Notes: a model not told the origin generated them from the letters alone. A DNA stretch of 64,000 nt from OMPR01 sp965183835 (GCA_965183835.1 CBCYME010000004.1:314449-378448), one strand, 5' to 3'; positions 17,226 through 26,911 are shown, counted from the stretch's first letter. Numbers and translations are program-made.

Positions 17226-17840
17226 TCAGAGCATTTCAGCGGCTTTGACCGCCTGAACCGAGGCGCGCGCCTCCATAGCGTCGCGAAACGCGAGGATTTT
17301 GGGGAACTGGGACACGTCGACGCCATCCCCCTCTAACCAGCTGCACACAACGTACAAATAGCAATCGGCCAGACTGATCTGATCGCCCAAAACAAACGGC
17401 CCACGCAGGCCATTTGTTTCGATATAGGCGCAAGATGCGGTCATGGTCGCGGGCACCTTGGCCTTCATATCCGACCAGCTGCCCTTTTTGTCTGCCCAGC
17501 GGCTGCCGCGCATTTTGTGGGCGTGGTTCACGTGCATGGTTGAGGCGAGGTAATACATCACCTCCCGCATCCGCGCAGCCATGATCGGATCACTTGGAAC
17601 CAACCCGGCCTCTGGGGCCACAGCAGCCACGTAATCCAACAACGCGCCGGTTTCCGTCAGAATGCCCCCATCCACAATCAACGCTGGCACGCGGCCTTTG
17701 GGATTGATCTGGGCATAACCGGTTTTGGTCTGTTCCCCGTTGGCAAAGTCCAACCTGATCGCCTCGTACTCTAACCCAGCTTCTTGCAAAGCAATGGCGA
17801 CGGCGATCGAAATGGTTCCAGGCGCATAATAAAGCTGCAT
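17226..17840 (-). CDS. glutathione S-transferase family protein
   Basis: A 204-residue GST. The thioredoxin-like N-terminal half has LYYAPGTISIAVAIALQEAG, the cis-Pro block GRVPALIVDGG and the glutathione-contact block LTETGALLDYV. The helical C-terminal half has the N-cap block SLADCYLYV. The Ser in the first loop is a candidate thiol-activating residue. Conjugation of glutathione to an electrophile is the family role; the substrate is unknown. It lies 12 bases after a histidine phosphatase gene and 14 bases before the lysine-forming saccharopine dehydrogenase gene. Confidence 0.88.
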   Translation of the reverse strand: MQLYYAPGTISIAVAIALQEAGLEYEAIRLDFANGEQTKTGYAQINPKGRVPALIVDGGILTETGALLDYVAAVAPEAGLVPSDPIMAARMREVMYYLASTMHVNHAHKMRGSRWADKKGSWSDMKAKVPATMTASCAYIETNGLRGPFVLGDQISLADCYLYVVCSWLEGDGVDVSQFPKILAFRDAMEARASVQAVKAAEML

Positions 17841-17852
17841 CAGAGACTCCGT

Positions 17853-18503
17853 TCAGAGATGTGTTTGTGCATAGTGCCGCTCTGGGGTCTCCAGATGCGG
17901 AACGGCGTTGAACAGCACCGGGCTAAGATGCGTGCCAATCGGGAACAGACGATGCATCGACGTGTTCATGATGGCAAGAGCGATGCGCGCCATAGATGGA
18001 GTATCCAATCCCATCGCCTGACGCATCACCATCGAAATCAACCCGCCCGATGTCACAACAATCGCCGGACCTGCCCCGGCTGAAATTTCGCGCAGCGCCT
18101 CGGTCACGCGCGTCTCAAAATTCTCAAAGCTCTCGGGTGGGTTTTCGATCTCGCCTTTTTGCCAAGCGGCAAAGACGTAAGGCAAATGTTCGATGAACCC
18201 CTCACGCTCGGTTGGGATCGCAACACCGTGCTGCTGTTCCAGCAATGTGGCCAGATTGAAGTACTCGATCTCGTTCAGGCGCGCGTCTTGTGTCGGCGCA
18301 TCCAAGCCCATGCCTGCCGCCGTTTCCAGATGGCGCGTTAAGGTGCCTGAAAACACCCGTGGGTGATGGGCGTGGCTGTCCCGCAGATGGGCGCCCAACC
18401 ATTGGGCCTGTTGATGACCCAACGGGCTCAATTTATCGTAGCTTTCTTCGTCGCGGGCTTCGGTGTTGGCCTGACCATGACGGATCAAAGTGATATGAGA
18501 CAT
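17853..18503 (-). CDS. histidine phosphatase family protein
   Basis: A 216-residue branch-1 histidine phosphatase. The catalytic motif is LIRHGQ (His9 phosphorylated); the second His lies in VTSGGLISMV context where the usual H is shifted, so activity is less certain. Other blocks are LSPLGHQQA, FSGTLTRHLETA and FENFETRV. The start MSHITLI has GAGGAG about 9 bases upstream; an open 22-codon extension lacks support. The substrate is unknown. Start of a minus-strand run that continues through GST to the saccharopine genes. Confidence 0.82.
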   Translation of the reverse strand: MSHITLIRHGQANTEARDEESYDKLSPLGHQQAQWLGAHLRDSHAHHPRVFSGTLTRHLETAAGMGLDAPTQDARLNEIEYFNLATLLEQQHGVAIPTEREGFIEHLPYVFAAWQKGEIENPPESFENFETRVTEALREISAGAGPAIVVTSGGLISMVMRQAMGLDTPSMARIALAIMNTSMHRLFPIGTHLSPVLFNAVPHLETPERHYAQTHL

Positions 18504-18685
18504 TCTGCAGCGCTCCTCGTTACGCCCAAGTCTTAGGGGGGATGTGCGCGGGGAACCAGAGCCTGTCACAGGGTATTTGAGAGTATTTGCGAAAAACGTC
18601 AGGGCGGGACGCGTTGCCTCTTGCGAGCGTGCAGCGCGACGATACCTTGGACTGCAAGATGACCGAATGAACGGGGAAGATCACC

Positions 18686-19870
18686 ATGACAGTGAATGCA
18701 CAGCGGTTTCTCAAAGATCTGCATGATCTGCGGCAGTTCGGGGCCTCAGGCGTCGGCAAAGGCGTTGTGCGTCCCGCGTTTTCCCCCGCAGACATCGCCG
18801 CCCGTCAATGGTTGGCCGAGCGCATGGTGGATGCAGGCCTGCGCCCGCATTTTGATCCGGTGGGAAACCTCTTTGGCTTGGCCGACGAGCCATCGCTTTT
18901 GATGGGGTCGCATTCCGACAGCCAACCCGAAGGCGGCTGGCTCGATGGCGCATTAGGTGTGATTGCCGCGCTCGAAGTCGCGCGCAGCAGTGACGTGCCC
19001 ATTTCTGTCGTCAGCTTTCAGGACGAAGAGGGACGGTTCGGCGTCACAACCGGCTCTGAGATCTGGTCCGGGGGTCTGGCGCTGGACGTGGCGGATGGAT
19101 TTGCCGACCACAGCGGCGTGACACTGGCCCAAGCCCGCTCCGAGATGGCCCATCTGACCGGCGATTTCGTCGATCCGGCGCAATTCACCGGCTATGTCGA
19201 AATGCACATCGAACAGGGCCCAACACTGGATCGCGAGGGCGAACAGATCGGCGTAGTGACCGATATCGTTGGCATTCGCGACATGAAGATCACCTTTGAT
19301 GGGCAGCAAAACCACGCAGGCACCACGCCCATGCACATGCGTCAGGATGCGTTTCAAGCCCTGTCACGGTTCAACACCTTGCTGAACGACCGCTTTTGCA
19401 ACGTGGTCACCCCGCGCACGGTCTGGACCATCGGGCATGTGAGCCTGCACCCCAACGCCTCCTCAATCGTGCCCGGGCGGGTGACCTTTTCGATGCAATG
19501 GCGCGATGGTGACGCTGATCGTCTCGCCCGAATGGAAGAGATCATTTTTGCCACCGCCCAAGAGGTGGCCGATGAAACACAAACAGAGATGTCGCACGGC
19601 CCGCTCTTGGGTCTTGAGCCCGTGGCCATGGACCGACGGATGCGGGACGCGTTGGAAACCGGGGCTGAAATCGTTGCACCGGGCAAATGGCGGCGGATGC
19701 CCTCGGGGGCGTTGCACGACGCCACCAATGTATCACGGCTGATGCCGGTGGCGATGCTGTTTGTGCCCTCGATCAACGGGATCAGCCATGATTTTGCCGA
19801 GGACACTGCCGAGGCGGATTTGGTCGCCGGGCTCAAGGTTCTGGCGCAGGCCGTGCAGGGCATGAGATAG
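18686..19870 (+). CDS. M20-family amidohydrolase (hydantoinase/carbamoylase type)
   Basis: A 394-residue zinc-dependent hydrolase of the N-carbamoyl-amino-acid / allantoate amidohydrolase group. Metal-site blocks: GSHSDSQPEGGWLDGALG, SFQDEEGRFG, EMHIEQGP, and SGALHDATN. A lid domain with QNHAGTTPMHMRQDA and NASSIVPG lies in the middle. It would cut the C-N bond of an N-carbamoyl or ureido acid, freeing an amino acid and ammonia. The gene is alone on the plus strand, 115 bases before the next gene. The true substrate cannot be read from sequence. Confidence 0.87.
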   Translation: MTVNAQRFLKDLHDLRQFGASGVGKGVVRPAFSPADIAARQWLAERMVDAGLRPHFDPVGNLFGLADEPSLLMGSHSDSQPEGGWLDGALGVIAALEVARSSDVPISVVSFQDEEGRFGVTTGSEIWSGGLALDVADGFADHSGVTLAQARSEMAHLTGDFVDPAQFTGYVEMHIEQGPTLDREGEQIGVVTDIVGIRDMKITFDGQQNHAGTTPMHMRQDAFQALSRFNTLLNDRFCNVVTPRTVWTIGHVSLHPNASSIVPGRVTFSMQWRDGDADRLARMEEIIFATAQEVADETQTEMSHGPLLGLEPVAMDRRMRDALETGAEIVAPGKWRRMPSGALHDATNVSRLMPVAMLFVPSINGISHDFAEDTAEADLVAGLKVLAQAVQGMR

Positions 19871-19985
19871 CGGTTTGGCCTGCGCATTTTCCCGCGCGCG
19901 TGCCATGATGTTGCCAGCTTTGTCTGACAGGTGTCGGACTGTGCGAATAATTTGCAGTAAATTTGTTAGAAGGGCGCGGCGCCTG

Positions 19986-20729
19986 ATGCTCAAGAAATCT
20001 GTTCTTTTTGTTGCTCTGTTGTTGGGGCTGGCGACCTGTCAGGGCGCTGTGTCCAAAGACAGTCAGGTGCGCATTCTCGCCATCGGGGATTCGCTGATGG
20101 CGTGGAATTCGGTTCTCGGCAGCTCCATCCCCAAAGTGATTGCCGAGGAACTGAACGAACCTGTGATCGATCATTCGGTCAGCGGGGCACGGATGCTCAC
20201 CCGCGATTACAGCCCCGACAAAAAGGGCTTTGCCGTGCCCTATCAGTACGAAAAAGGCCCATGGGATTGGGTGGTTGTGACCGGCGGCGGCAATGATCTG
20301 TTGTTTGGATGCGGCTGCGGACGCTGTGACAAAGTCATGGATCAGATGATCTCCAAGGATGGGCTCAGCGGCCAAATCCCCGACCTGTTCCGCCGCATTC
20401 GTGCGGATGGGGCGCGGGTGCTGTACAGTGGCTATTTGCGCAGTCCGAAACTGCTGACCCCGATTGAACACTGCAAAGACGATGGCGACGAGATGGAGGC
20501 CCGCATTGCGCGGCTTGCGGGTCAGGAAGAAGGCATTGTTTTTGCCTCTATGGCGCATATCGTGCCGCCCGGTGGCTTTACCTATTTCGCGCCGGATCTG
20601 ATCCACCCCGCGCGCAAAACCAGCCGCCTGATTGGCGAACGCCTATCCCGGATTATCCGTGATTTTGATGCCAAGGACAAAGAGCGGGCGTCCAGCGATC
20701 CTGAACGCCCTGGCATTTTATCCGAGTAA
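19986..20729 (+). CDS. exported SGNH/GDSL hydrolase
   Basis: A 247-residue SGNH hydrolase with block I IGDSLMAW (nucleophile Ser), block III GGGNDLLF and block V DLIHPARKTS (Asp and His). An N-terminal hydrophobic stretch ends LGLATCQG, which resembles a lipobox but has Thr at -1, so export is clear and lipidation doubtful. A Cys-rich loop CGCGRCD follows block III, possibly a disulfide knot. The start at 19986 begins at the signal peptide; a longer open frame to 19875 is less likely. The 3' end overlaps the convergent DUF1330 gene by 12 bases. Likely an esterase acting in the envelope. Confidence 0.82.
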   Translation: MLKKSVLFVALLLGLATCQGAVSKDSQVRILAIGDSLMAWNSVLGSSIPKVIAEELNEPVIDHSVSGARMLTRDYSPDKKGFAVPYQYEKGPWDWVVVTGGGNDLLFGCGCGRCDKVMDQMISKDGLSGQIPDLFRRIRADGARVLYSGYLRSPKLLTPIEHCKDDGDEMEARIARLAGQEEGIVFASMAHIVPPGGFTYFAPDLIHPARKTSRLIGERLSRIIRDFDAKDKERASSDPERPGILSE

Positions 20730-20999
20730 CAGGATTTCCGTTTCACCGGCGCTGCGACGCAGGGCATGCAGATCGGCCAGCTCCGGGTCATTGATCCAAG
20801 CGCGTGCCGCATCCGCATCGGGAAAGGACAACAACGCCGCAACTGTTGGAATGCTGGGGTTCCCATCCAGCGCGCTTGCGTTTGGGGTTGCGGTTTCCAC
20901 CTTGCCGCCATGGCGGGCCAGCGCCGCACCCGCGCCTTCGCGATATTGGCCAAGCGCCTCGGGATTGGTGACATTGGCTTTGAACAGGGCATAAGTCAT
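20718..20999 (-). CDS. DUF1330-like dimeric alpha/beta-barrel protein
   Basis: A 93-residue protein of ferredoxin-like fold type. MTYALFKANVTNPEALGQYREGAGAALARHGGK and the later LLSFPDADAARAWINDPEL match DUF1330 and related dimeric barrel proteins. Function unknown. The start at 20999 was chosen because it opens the first strand; an open frame to 21179 crosses into the divergent LysR gene. The likely regulator is that LysR gene, 61 bases away. Confidence 0.75.
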   Translation of the reverse strand: MTYALFKANVTNPEALGQYREGAGAALARHGGKVETATPNASALDGNPSIPTVAALLSFPDADAARAWINDPELADLHALRRSAGETEILLLG

Positions 21000-21060
21000 T
21001 TCAGGTCTCCGTGTGTTGTGATGAACAGGATCTAGGCCGTGCCCTAAGGAGGAAAAACGC

Positions 21061-21963
21061 GTGTCTTTGCATGTGCTCCATGCAATTGTGCATGTCATGG
21101 ACTGGGATGATCTGAAAATGGTCCTTGCCGTGGTGCGCGCAGGGACATTGGCGGGGGCCAGCGAAACGCTGGGCGTCAACTATACCACCGTGGCCCGTCG
21201 GATCAGCCGGATTGAGACGGCGTTGGGCCAACGGTTGTTTGACCGTCTGCCCGATGGATATCACCCGACCGATACAGGCCAGATCGTGGCCGATCACGCG
21301 GCCCGGATGGAGGTGGAACAGAACGCTCTGCTGCGCAGCCTGCAAGGGCAGGATCAAACTCTAACGGGCCCGCTTGTTATCACCGCCCCGCAATTGCTGA
21401 TCGGGCCGCATATCGCGCCGGTGCTGGATCGGTTCACCCAGATGCACCCGGATGTCTCGCTCCACCTGCGCGCCAGCAATGAATTGCTTGATCTCTCGAA
21501 ACGGCAGGCTGATCTGGCCATTCGCATCAGCCGCACGCCGGGGGATAGCCTGATGGGGGTGCGCTTGTGCGAACAACACACCGCCAGCTTTGCCGCACCC
21601 GAGGTGGCGGACCGTATCGCCAAGGACCCGCAGGCCCCGATTGACTGGATCGTCTATGAACAGGCCCCAACCGTGCCCAAAGGCGTGTCAGACACCTATC
21701 CGAATGCCCGCGTGCGGCTGGTTTTTGATGATATGGCGGCCATGATCGGCGCAGCGCAGGCGGGACTGGGTGTTCTCAGAACACCGATGTTTCTGGGCCG
21801 CGCCACCGCAGGTCTGGTTCAGGTGCCGGTCCTGCCACCACAATCTTATGCCGATATCTGGGTCGTGGCCCATCGTGACCTCTGGCACGCCGCCAAGGTC
21901 AAAGCCTTTCGCCAAGAACTGGTGCAGGGGTTCAAGGCAAACCGCGCTTGTTTCGTGGCCTAA
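21061..21963 (+). CDS. LysR-family transcription regulator
   Basis: A 300-residue LysR protein: winged HTH (DWDDLKMVLAVVRAGTLAGASETLGVNYTTVARRI) then the inducer-binding domain (GPLVITAPQLLIGPH, DLAIRISRTPGD). It probably controls the divergent DUF1330 gene and itself. Two starts are possible. GTG 21061 has a perfect AAGGAGG eight bases upstream. ATG 21097 matches the usual LysR N-terminus (MDWDD) but has no site at the right distance. I report 21061; the extra 12 residues (MSLHVLHAIVHV) are unusual and are encoded by a striking inverted repeat. Confidence 0.85.
   Translation: MSLHVLHAIVHVMDWDDLKMVLAVVRAGTLAGASETLGVNYTTVARRISRIETALGQRLFDRLPDGYHPTDTGQIVADHAARMEVEQNALLRSLQGQDQTLTGPLVITAPQLLIGPHIAPVLDRFTQMHPDVSLHLRASNELLDLSKRQADLAIRISRTPGDSLMGVRLCEQHTASFAAPEVADRIAKDPQAPIDWIVYEQAPTVPKGVSDTYPNARVRLVFDDMAAMIGAAQAGLGVLRTPMFLGRATAGLVQVPVLPPQSYADIWVVAHRDLWHAAKVKAFRQELVQGFKANRACFVA
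21067..21094 (+). promoter_or_regulatory. overlapping inverted repeats of TGCATG at the lysR start
   Basis: TTGCATG (21067-21073) and CATGCAA (21079-21085) form a perfect 7-bp inverted repeat with a 5-base spacer. CATGCA (21079-21084) also pairs with TGCATG (21089-21094). The layout resembles a LysR-type operator, but it lies inside the reading frame if GTG 21061 is used. Confidence 0.55.
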
Positions 21964-22095
21964 GACGGGTCTAAACCCGAGCCGCCGGTTTCACATCAAT
22001 CATCGGTGATTGCGCCAACCAATCCGGCGCATCCCAACCAGATCACCGTCGAACGCGCATCAAATGGTGCACCCAAGGCCTAGAGCATCACGCCC

Positions 22096-22800
22096 TTACC
22101 GCCAAACAACATCGCCCAAAAAGATATAGCCCGCGCCATAGATCGTTTTGATCAGGCGGGGGTTTTTCGGGTCTTCTTTCAATTTGGTCCGCAGGCGGGA
22201 AATCCGCACATCCATGGCCCGGTCAAAGCTTTCACCCGCCGCCCCGCCCAACATTTCCTGCATCTGGGCCCGGCTAATCAGGCGCTTGGGGCTTTCCAAA
22301 AACAACCGCAACACTTCGCTTTCCGCATGGCTGAAGGTCGTCTCGGCCCCGGTGCCATCCTCTAACACATAGCGATCAAAATGCGCGGTCCAGCCGTTGA
22401 ATTCAGCCGTGTTCCCGGCCTGCACCACAGCGCTGCGTGCACCCCGCAACCGCGCCCGGATGCGGGCGACAACCTCGGCAGGGTCAAACGGTTTGGTGAT
22501 GTAATCATCCGCGCCCAGCTCTAAACCGGTCACACGATCCTGCACCTGCGCGCGCCCGGAAATGATGATCACCGCCGCACCCTGTTCCAGCGCCAAACGG
22601 TGCACCAAGGTCAAACCGTCCGTATCCGGCAACGACAGATCCACCAGACACACATCCGGCGTCACCCGCTTTAACGAGGCCTCAAATTCCCGCGCTCGGG
22701 CAAAGCTCTGGGTGCGAAACCCGGCCTCTTCCAGCACATCGGTCAGGATCTGCCGGATCTCGGGTTCATCATCCAGAATGGTAACAAGCGGAGCACTCAT
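22096..22800 (-). CDS. OmpR-family response regulator
   Basis: A 234-residue response regulator: receiver domain (acidic DDE at 10-12, phospho-acceptor D54 in CLVDLSLPDTD, Lys in YITKPF) and a C-terminal winged helix (FSHAESEVLRLFLESPKRLISR, VRISRLRTKLKED, GAGYIF). The start MSAPLV overlaps the kinase stop by 4 bases, so the pair is co-translated. The kinase is read divergently from the acyl-CoA synthetase/Liv operon, making that operon the natural target. Confidence 0.9.
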   Translation of the reverse strand: MSAPLVTILDDEPEIRQILTDVLEEAGFRTQSFARAREFEASLKRVTPDVCLVDLSLPDTDGLTLVHRLALEQGAAVIIISGRAQVQDRVTGLELGADDYITKPFDPAEVVARIRARLRGARSAVVQAGNTAEFNGWTAHFDRYVLEDGTGAETTFSHAESEVLRLFLESPKRLISRAQMQEMLGGAAGESFDRAMDVRISRLRTKLKEDPKNPRLIKTIYGAGYIFLGDVVWR

Positions 22801-24713
22801 GGCGTGACCTCGGTTCGGATCAGCGCATTCAACTGCGCCTGTGAAAAGGGTTTGTGCAATACCGGCCCACGGGTGATGGCCTCGCGGTGCAACGGATCGT
22901 GTCGGGGCAGTGAGGTCATTAGAATACACGGCAAGCCGGGTTTCAACCGGCTGAGCAGGTCCAGCCCGGTTGCCTCACCTTCTAGCCGGATGTCAGACAA
23001 CACAAGGGTGATCTCCTCCAAATCGGCGGTCAACGCACATGCCTCGTCGACGGATGTCGCCTCGATTACCGAAAACCCCAGTTCCACCAACATGTCCCGG
23101 AACGTGGCGCGCAAATCGTCACTGTCTTCGACCAGCAGGGCCAAGCCACCCGCGGCATTGGGGGCCGTGCGATAGGGCAGGCGCAGCACAACCGAGGCCC
23201 CGGATGGCGTGTTGCGCAACCGCAAATCGCCCCCGGCCAACTTGACCATGTCATAAACCATCGGCAGGCCCAGCCCCGATCCCTCGCCGCCCTTGGTGGT
23301 GAAAAACGGGTTCAGCGCCTTGTCCAGCGCATCGCGTGAAAATCCCGGCCCGGTGTCGCTCACCGTGATTTCGATCCACGTTTGACCCACACAATGGCCC
23401 GTCACGGTGATCTGCCCGGTGCTGCCACAGGCATCACGCGCGTTCAGGATCAGGTTCAACAGCGCATCCTGCAACATGCCCGGGTCCAGCATGAAAACCT
23501 CGTCCGGGGTATGATCCAGAACGCTCAGCCCGACAGCACGGGGCAGCGACGGCGTCGCCAGCAATTTCAGATCAGACAGCAGCCCATGCATATCCGTGGC
23601 CTGCGGCCGTAGGGTGCGGTTTCCGGTCATATCCGCGATCCGGTTCAACAATCGCCCGCCGCGCTGGGCGGTCTGCTGGGTGGCGGTGATCAGCTCTGCC
23701 GCCTCCTCCGGCAGGTCCATCTTTTCCAACTTGGCCTGCATCCCTAAGATGATGGTCAACAGATTGGAAAAATCATGCGCCAGCCCGCTGGTCATCTGTG
23801 CCGCCATGGCCCGGCGCCGCGATTGTTGCAAGGCAACGCGGGTCTGGGTTTCAACCGTCACATCCATCGACAGAATGTAAACGCCGCCGCCCTGATCCGG
23901 AGTGAATGCCACCCGAATACGCCGGGAATCGTGATCCTCGGTAAACTCAAAGACCGAACTTTCCCCCTTGTACGCCGCCATCAGATAGGGCTCGATCCGG
24001 GGAAATGCTGGCCCAAGCGCCTCGGAAATGTGCCGCCCCAAGATGTCCGAAGGGCGTCCCGGAATCACCGAACTCAGCCGCCGGTTAGAATAGGTGTAAT
24101 GGCCGTCTTCGTCCACGTGAGCGATATGAGCGGGCATCATTTCGGTGGTCAGGCGGGTGCGCGCTTCGATTTCGGTCAGCTGGCGCTTGGTTTCTTCCAA
24201 CGCTGTGACGGTGGCGGCCAATTCCCGGTTGGTGGCGGATAACTCTTCGGCGTGGCTCAGCAATTGATCCGACAGTTCCTCGGACCGGGCGCGCAACAAT
24301 TCCTCGACACGTTTGGCGCGGGTGATGTCGGTGTAAACCGTCACCCAACCGCCGGTGGGCAAGGGCGCCCCCTCGATCGAAATCACCTGACCTGTGGGGC
24401 GCACGCGTTCGAAATAGTGCGGCACAAATGCTTTGGCCTGTTCCACGCGTTGCTGAACCAAAGCGTCGATATCATCGACCGGGCCATAATCCCCCCGGTT
24501 GGCGATATGGCGGATTGTGTCGTCAAACCGCGCACCCGGTTGCGTCAGGTGATCAGGCAGGAAAAACATCTCCTGAAACCGCTGGTTGCAGACCGCCAGT
24601 TTCAGATCGTTGTCATAGATCGACAACGCCTGTGCGATCAGGTTCAGACCGGCCATGGTCATCGCCTTGTTGGTTCGTTCTGAATAAGCCAAATCTGCAT
24701 CCCCCACCTGCAT
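22797..24713 (-). CDS. hybrid sensor histidine kinase with PAS domains and receiver
   Basis: A 638-residue cytoplasmic hybrid kinase with no membrane segment. Order: PAS-like domain (about 20-130, LSIYDNDLKLAVCNQRF), coiled coil (about 135-175), second PAS (about 180-295), H-box SGLAHDFSNLL with H313, N-box NLILNARDAC, DTGPGFS, GSGLGLPMV, and a C-terminal receiver with D574 in LSDIRLEG. The C-terminal receiver plus a separate OmpR partner suggests a branched relay or self-control. The start is uncertain: ATG 24713, ATG 24722 and TTG 24761 are all open and none has a good site. A cytosolic sensor fits detection of an imported or activated compound. Confidence 0.87.
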   Translation of the reverse strand: MQVGDADLAYSERTNKAMTMAGLNLIAQALSIYDNDLKLAVCNQRFQEMFFLPDHLTQPGARFDDTIRHIANRGDYGPVDDIDALVQQRVEQAKAFVPHYFERVRPTGQVISIEGAPLPTGGWVTVYTDITRAKRVEELLRARSEELSDQLLSHAEELSATNRELAATVTALEETKRQLTEIEARTRLTTEMMPAHIAHVDEDGHYTYSNRRLSSVIPGRPSDILGRHISEALGPAFPRIEPYLMAAYKGESSVFEFTEDHDSRRIRVAFTPDQGGGVYILSMDVTVETQTRVALQQSRRRAMAAQMTSGLAHDFSNLLTIILGMQAKLEKMDLPEEAAELITATQQTAQRGGRLLNRIADMTGNRTLRPQATDMHGLLSDLKLLATPSLPRAVGLSVLDHTPDEVFMLDPGMLQDALLNLILNARDACGSTGQITVTGHCVGQTWIEITVSDTGPGFSRDALDKALNPFFTTKGGEGSGLGLPMVYDMVKLAGGDLRLRNTPSGASVVLRLPYRTAPNAAGGLALLVEDSDDLRATFRDMLVELGFSVIEATSVDEACALTADLEEITLVLSDIRLEGEATGLDLLSRLKPGLPCILMTSLPRHDPLHREAITRGPVLHKPFSQAQLNALIRTEVTP

Positions 24714-24776
24714 GGCTATCATCACAAACCGCGCGGGCAAAGGGGGCCGACAGTGCCGCAAGGTCGCGGCGGGGCT

Positions 24777-24799
24777 GCAAAACGGGCTTGTAGTTTTGC
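24777..24799. promoter_or_regulatory. inverted repeat between kinase and acyl-CoA synthetase genes
   Basis: GCAAAAC (24777-24783) and GTTTTGC (24793-24799) form a perfect 7-bp inverted repeat with a 9-base spacer in the divergent promoter region. It is a candidate binding site for the adjacent OmpR-type regulator; no other evidence. Confidence 0.4.
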
Positions 24800-24940
24800 G
24801 CTGTTACAATTCGTAAGATTTGGGAAAACTTCACGAAAAAGTTGACCGCGACCAATAGGCGAGGTCCTAATCGGGACAGAATCGCATTGGCGATCACGTT
24901 CGGCTCCACGGAGGGGGTCGGATAGGGGAGGAGAAAGACA

Positions 24941-26911
24941 TTGGCTCAGATGCAGTCTGGCGCTGCAGGGAAACTATCCCTGCCGGCGCTGCTTCAACGC
25001 AACGCAACCCAATTCGGGGATTCGCCCGCATACCGGGAAAAGGAATTCGGCATCTGGCAGTGCTGGAGCTGGGCTGAGGCCGAGAAAGAGATCGAAGCGC
25101 TGGCGCTGGGTCTTATCAATCTCGGCGTGAACGAAGGCGATTTCATCGCCATCATCGGCCACAACCGCCCCTATCTGTACTGGGCTATGGTCGCTGCACA
25201 ATCCGTTGGCGCGATTCCGGTCCCGCTGTATCAGGACGCCAACGCCGAAGAGATGGCATACGTGCTCAGCCACTGTGGTGCGCGCTTTGTTATCGTGGCG
25301 GATCAGGAACAGGTCGACAAAGTCATCGAAGTTCAGGATCAACTGCACCAGTTCGAGCACCTGATCTATCTCGATCCGCGCGGCCTGCGTAAATATGACC
25401 ACCATCAGCTGCATGAATATTCCCATGTTCAGGCACAGGGTCGCGCCGCCTATGACGAATGGATCACCGATCTCAAAACACGCCGGGAAAAGCTGAACTA
25501 CGACAGCACCTGCGTGATGCTGTATACGTCCGGCACCACGGGCAAGCCCAAAGGTGTGGTTCTGTCCAACCGCAACATCATCGAGAGCGCCAAAAACGCG
25601 TCTGAGTTTGATAAGCTGGGTGTGGACGACGAAATTCTCGCCTATCTGCCGATGGCTTGGGTTGGCGATTTCATCTTTTCGATCGGTCAGGCCTATTGGA
25701 CCGGTTTCTGCGTGAACTGCCCTGAATCGCCAGACACAATGATGACTGATCTGCGGGAAATCGGGCCGACCTACTATTTCGCACCGCCGCGCGTGTTCGA
25801 AACCCAGCTGACCAGCGTCATGATCCGCATGGAAGACGCCGGAAACTTCAAAAAGAAGATGTTCCATTACTTCATGGACCACGCCAAGAAAGTGGGCCCT
25901 GATATTCTGGACGGCAAACCTGTCGGGTTCATGGACAAGCTGAAATACAAGGTCGGCGATCTCTGCGTCTATGGTCCGCTGAAAGATACGCTTGGCTTTG
26001 GCAACGTGCGTGTTGGTTATACCGCTGGCGAAGCCATCGGCCCGGAAATCTTTGAGTTTTACCGCTCGCTCGGGATCAACTTGAAACAGCTGTATGGTCA
26101 GACCGAAGCGACCGTATTCATCACCGTACAACCCGATGGTGAGGTACGTGCAGATACTGTGGGTGTTCCAGCACCTGACGTGGAAATCAAAATCGCCGAC
26201 AATGGCGAGATTTTCTATCGCTCGCCGGGCACCTTCGTCGAATACTACAAAAACCCCGAAAGCACCGCAGACACCAAAGACTCTGAAGGCTGGGTCGCCA
26301 CAGGTGATGCGGGCTTCTTTGAGGAAGGGTCAGGACACCTGCGGATCATCGACCGGGCCAAAGACGTTGGCAAAATGGCCGATGGATCGATGTTTGCGCC
26401 CAAGTTTGTTGAGAACAAGCTGAAGTTCTATCCCGACATTCTGGAAGCGGTGCTGTTTGGCAATGAAAAAGACCGCTGTGTCGCCTTTATCAACATCGAC
26501 CTGACGGCGGTGGGCAACTGGGCCGAGCGCAATAACATTGCCTATGCGTCTTATCAGGAACTTGCGGGACATCCCAAAGTTCTGGCCTCGATCCAGGAAC
26601 ACGTTGAAACCGTGAACGCGTCGGTTGCTCAGGATCCGATGCTGTCGGGCTGTCAGGTACATCGCTTCGTCGTTCTGCACAAAGAGCTGGACGCGGATGA
26701 TGGGGAAATGACCCGGACCCGCAAAGTGCGCCGTCGGATAGTGGAAGAGAAATTCTCGGACATCATCGGGGCGCTCTATGACGGATCTTCGCAAATCTCG
26801 ACTGTGACCGAAGTGACATACGAGGACGGTCGCAAAGGGTCGATCAGCGCAACATTGGATATTCGCGATGCCGCGGTTGCATCGATTGCGACCAAACTCG
26901 CAGCGGAATGA
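24941..26911 (+). CDS. AMP-binding long-chain-type acyl-CoA synthetase
   Basis: A 656-residue adenylate-forming enzyme that joins a carboxylic acid to CoA with ATP. It has the P-loop YTSGTTGKPKG, LYGQTEA, the hinge-region TGD block GWVATGDAGFF, and the long-chain group's IIDRAKDVGKM. The start is TTG at 24941: GGGGAGGAG lies 7 bases upstream, while the ATG at 24950 is too far from it. It heads an operon with a complete Liv-type ABC importer and a second, PaaK-like CoA ligase, which suggests activation of the imported acid. Confidence 0.9.
   Translation: MAQMQSGAAGKLSLPALLQRNATQFGDSPAYREKEFGIWQCWSWAEAEKEIEALALGLINLGVNEGDFIAIIGHNRPYLYWAMVAAQSVGAIPVPLYQDANAEEMAYVLSHCGARFVIVADQEQVDKVIEVQDQLHQFEHLIYLDPRGLRKYDHHQLHEYSHVQAQGRAAYDEWITDLKTRREKLNYDSTCVMLYTSGTTGKPKGVVLSNRNIIESAKNASEFDKLGVDDEILAYLPMAWVGDFIFSIGQAYWTGFCVNCPESPDTMMTDLREIGPTYYFAPPRVFETQLTSVMIRMEDAGNFKKKMFHYFMDHAKKVGPDILDGKPVGFMDKLKYKVGDLCVYGPLKDTLGFGNVRVGYTAGEAIGPEIFEFYRSLGINLKQLYGQTEATVFITVQPDGEVRADTVGVPAPDVEIKIADNGEIFYRSPGTFVEYYKNPESTADTKDSEGWVATGDAGFFEEGSGHLRIIDRAKDVGKMADGSMFAPKFVENKLKFYPDILEAVLFGNEKDRCVAFINIDLTAVGNWAERNNIAYASYQELAGHPKVLASIQEHVETVNASVAQDPMLSGCQVHRFVVLHKELDADDGEMTRTRKVRRRIVEEKFSDIIGALYDGSSQISTVTEVTYEDGRKGSISATLDIRDAAVASIATKLAAE

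Noticed and set aside
24974..26131. Long open frame on the minus strand (385 codons) opposite the acyl-CoA synthetase
   Set aside because: Antisense shadow of a high-GC gene with no ribosome site or family likeness.
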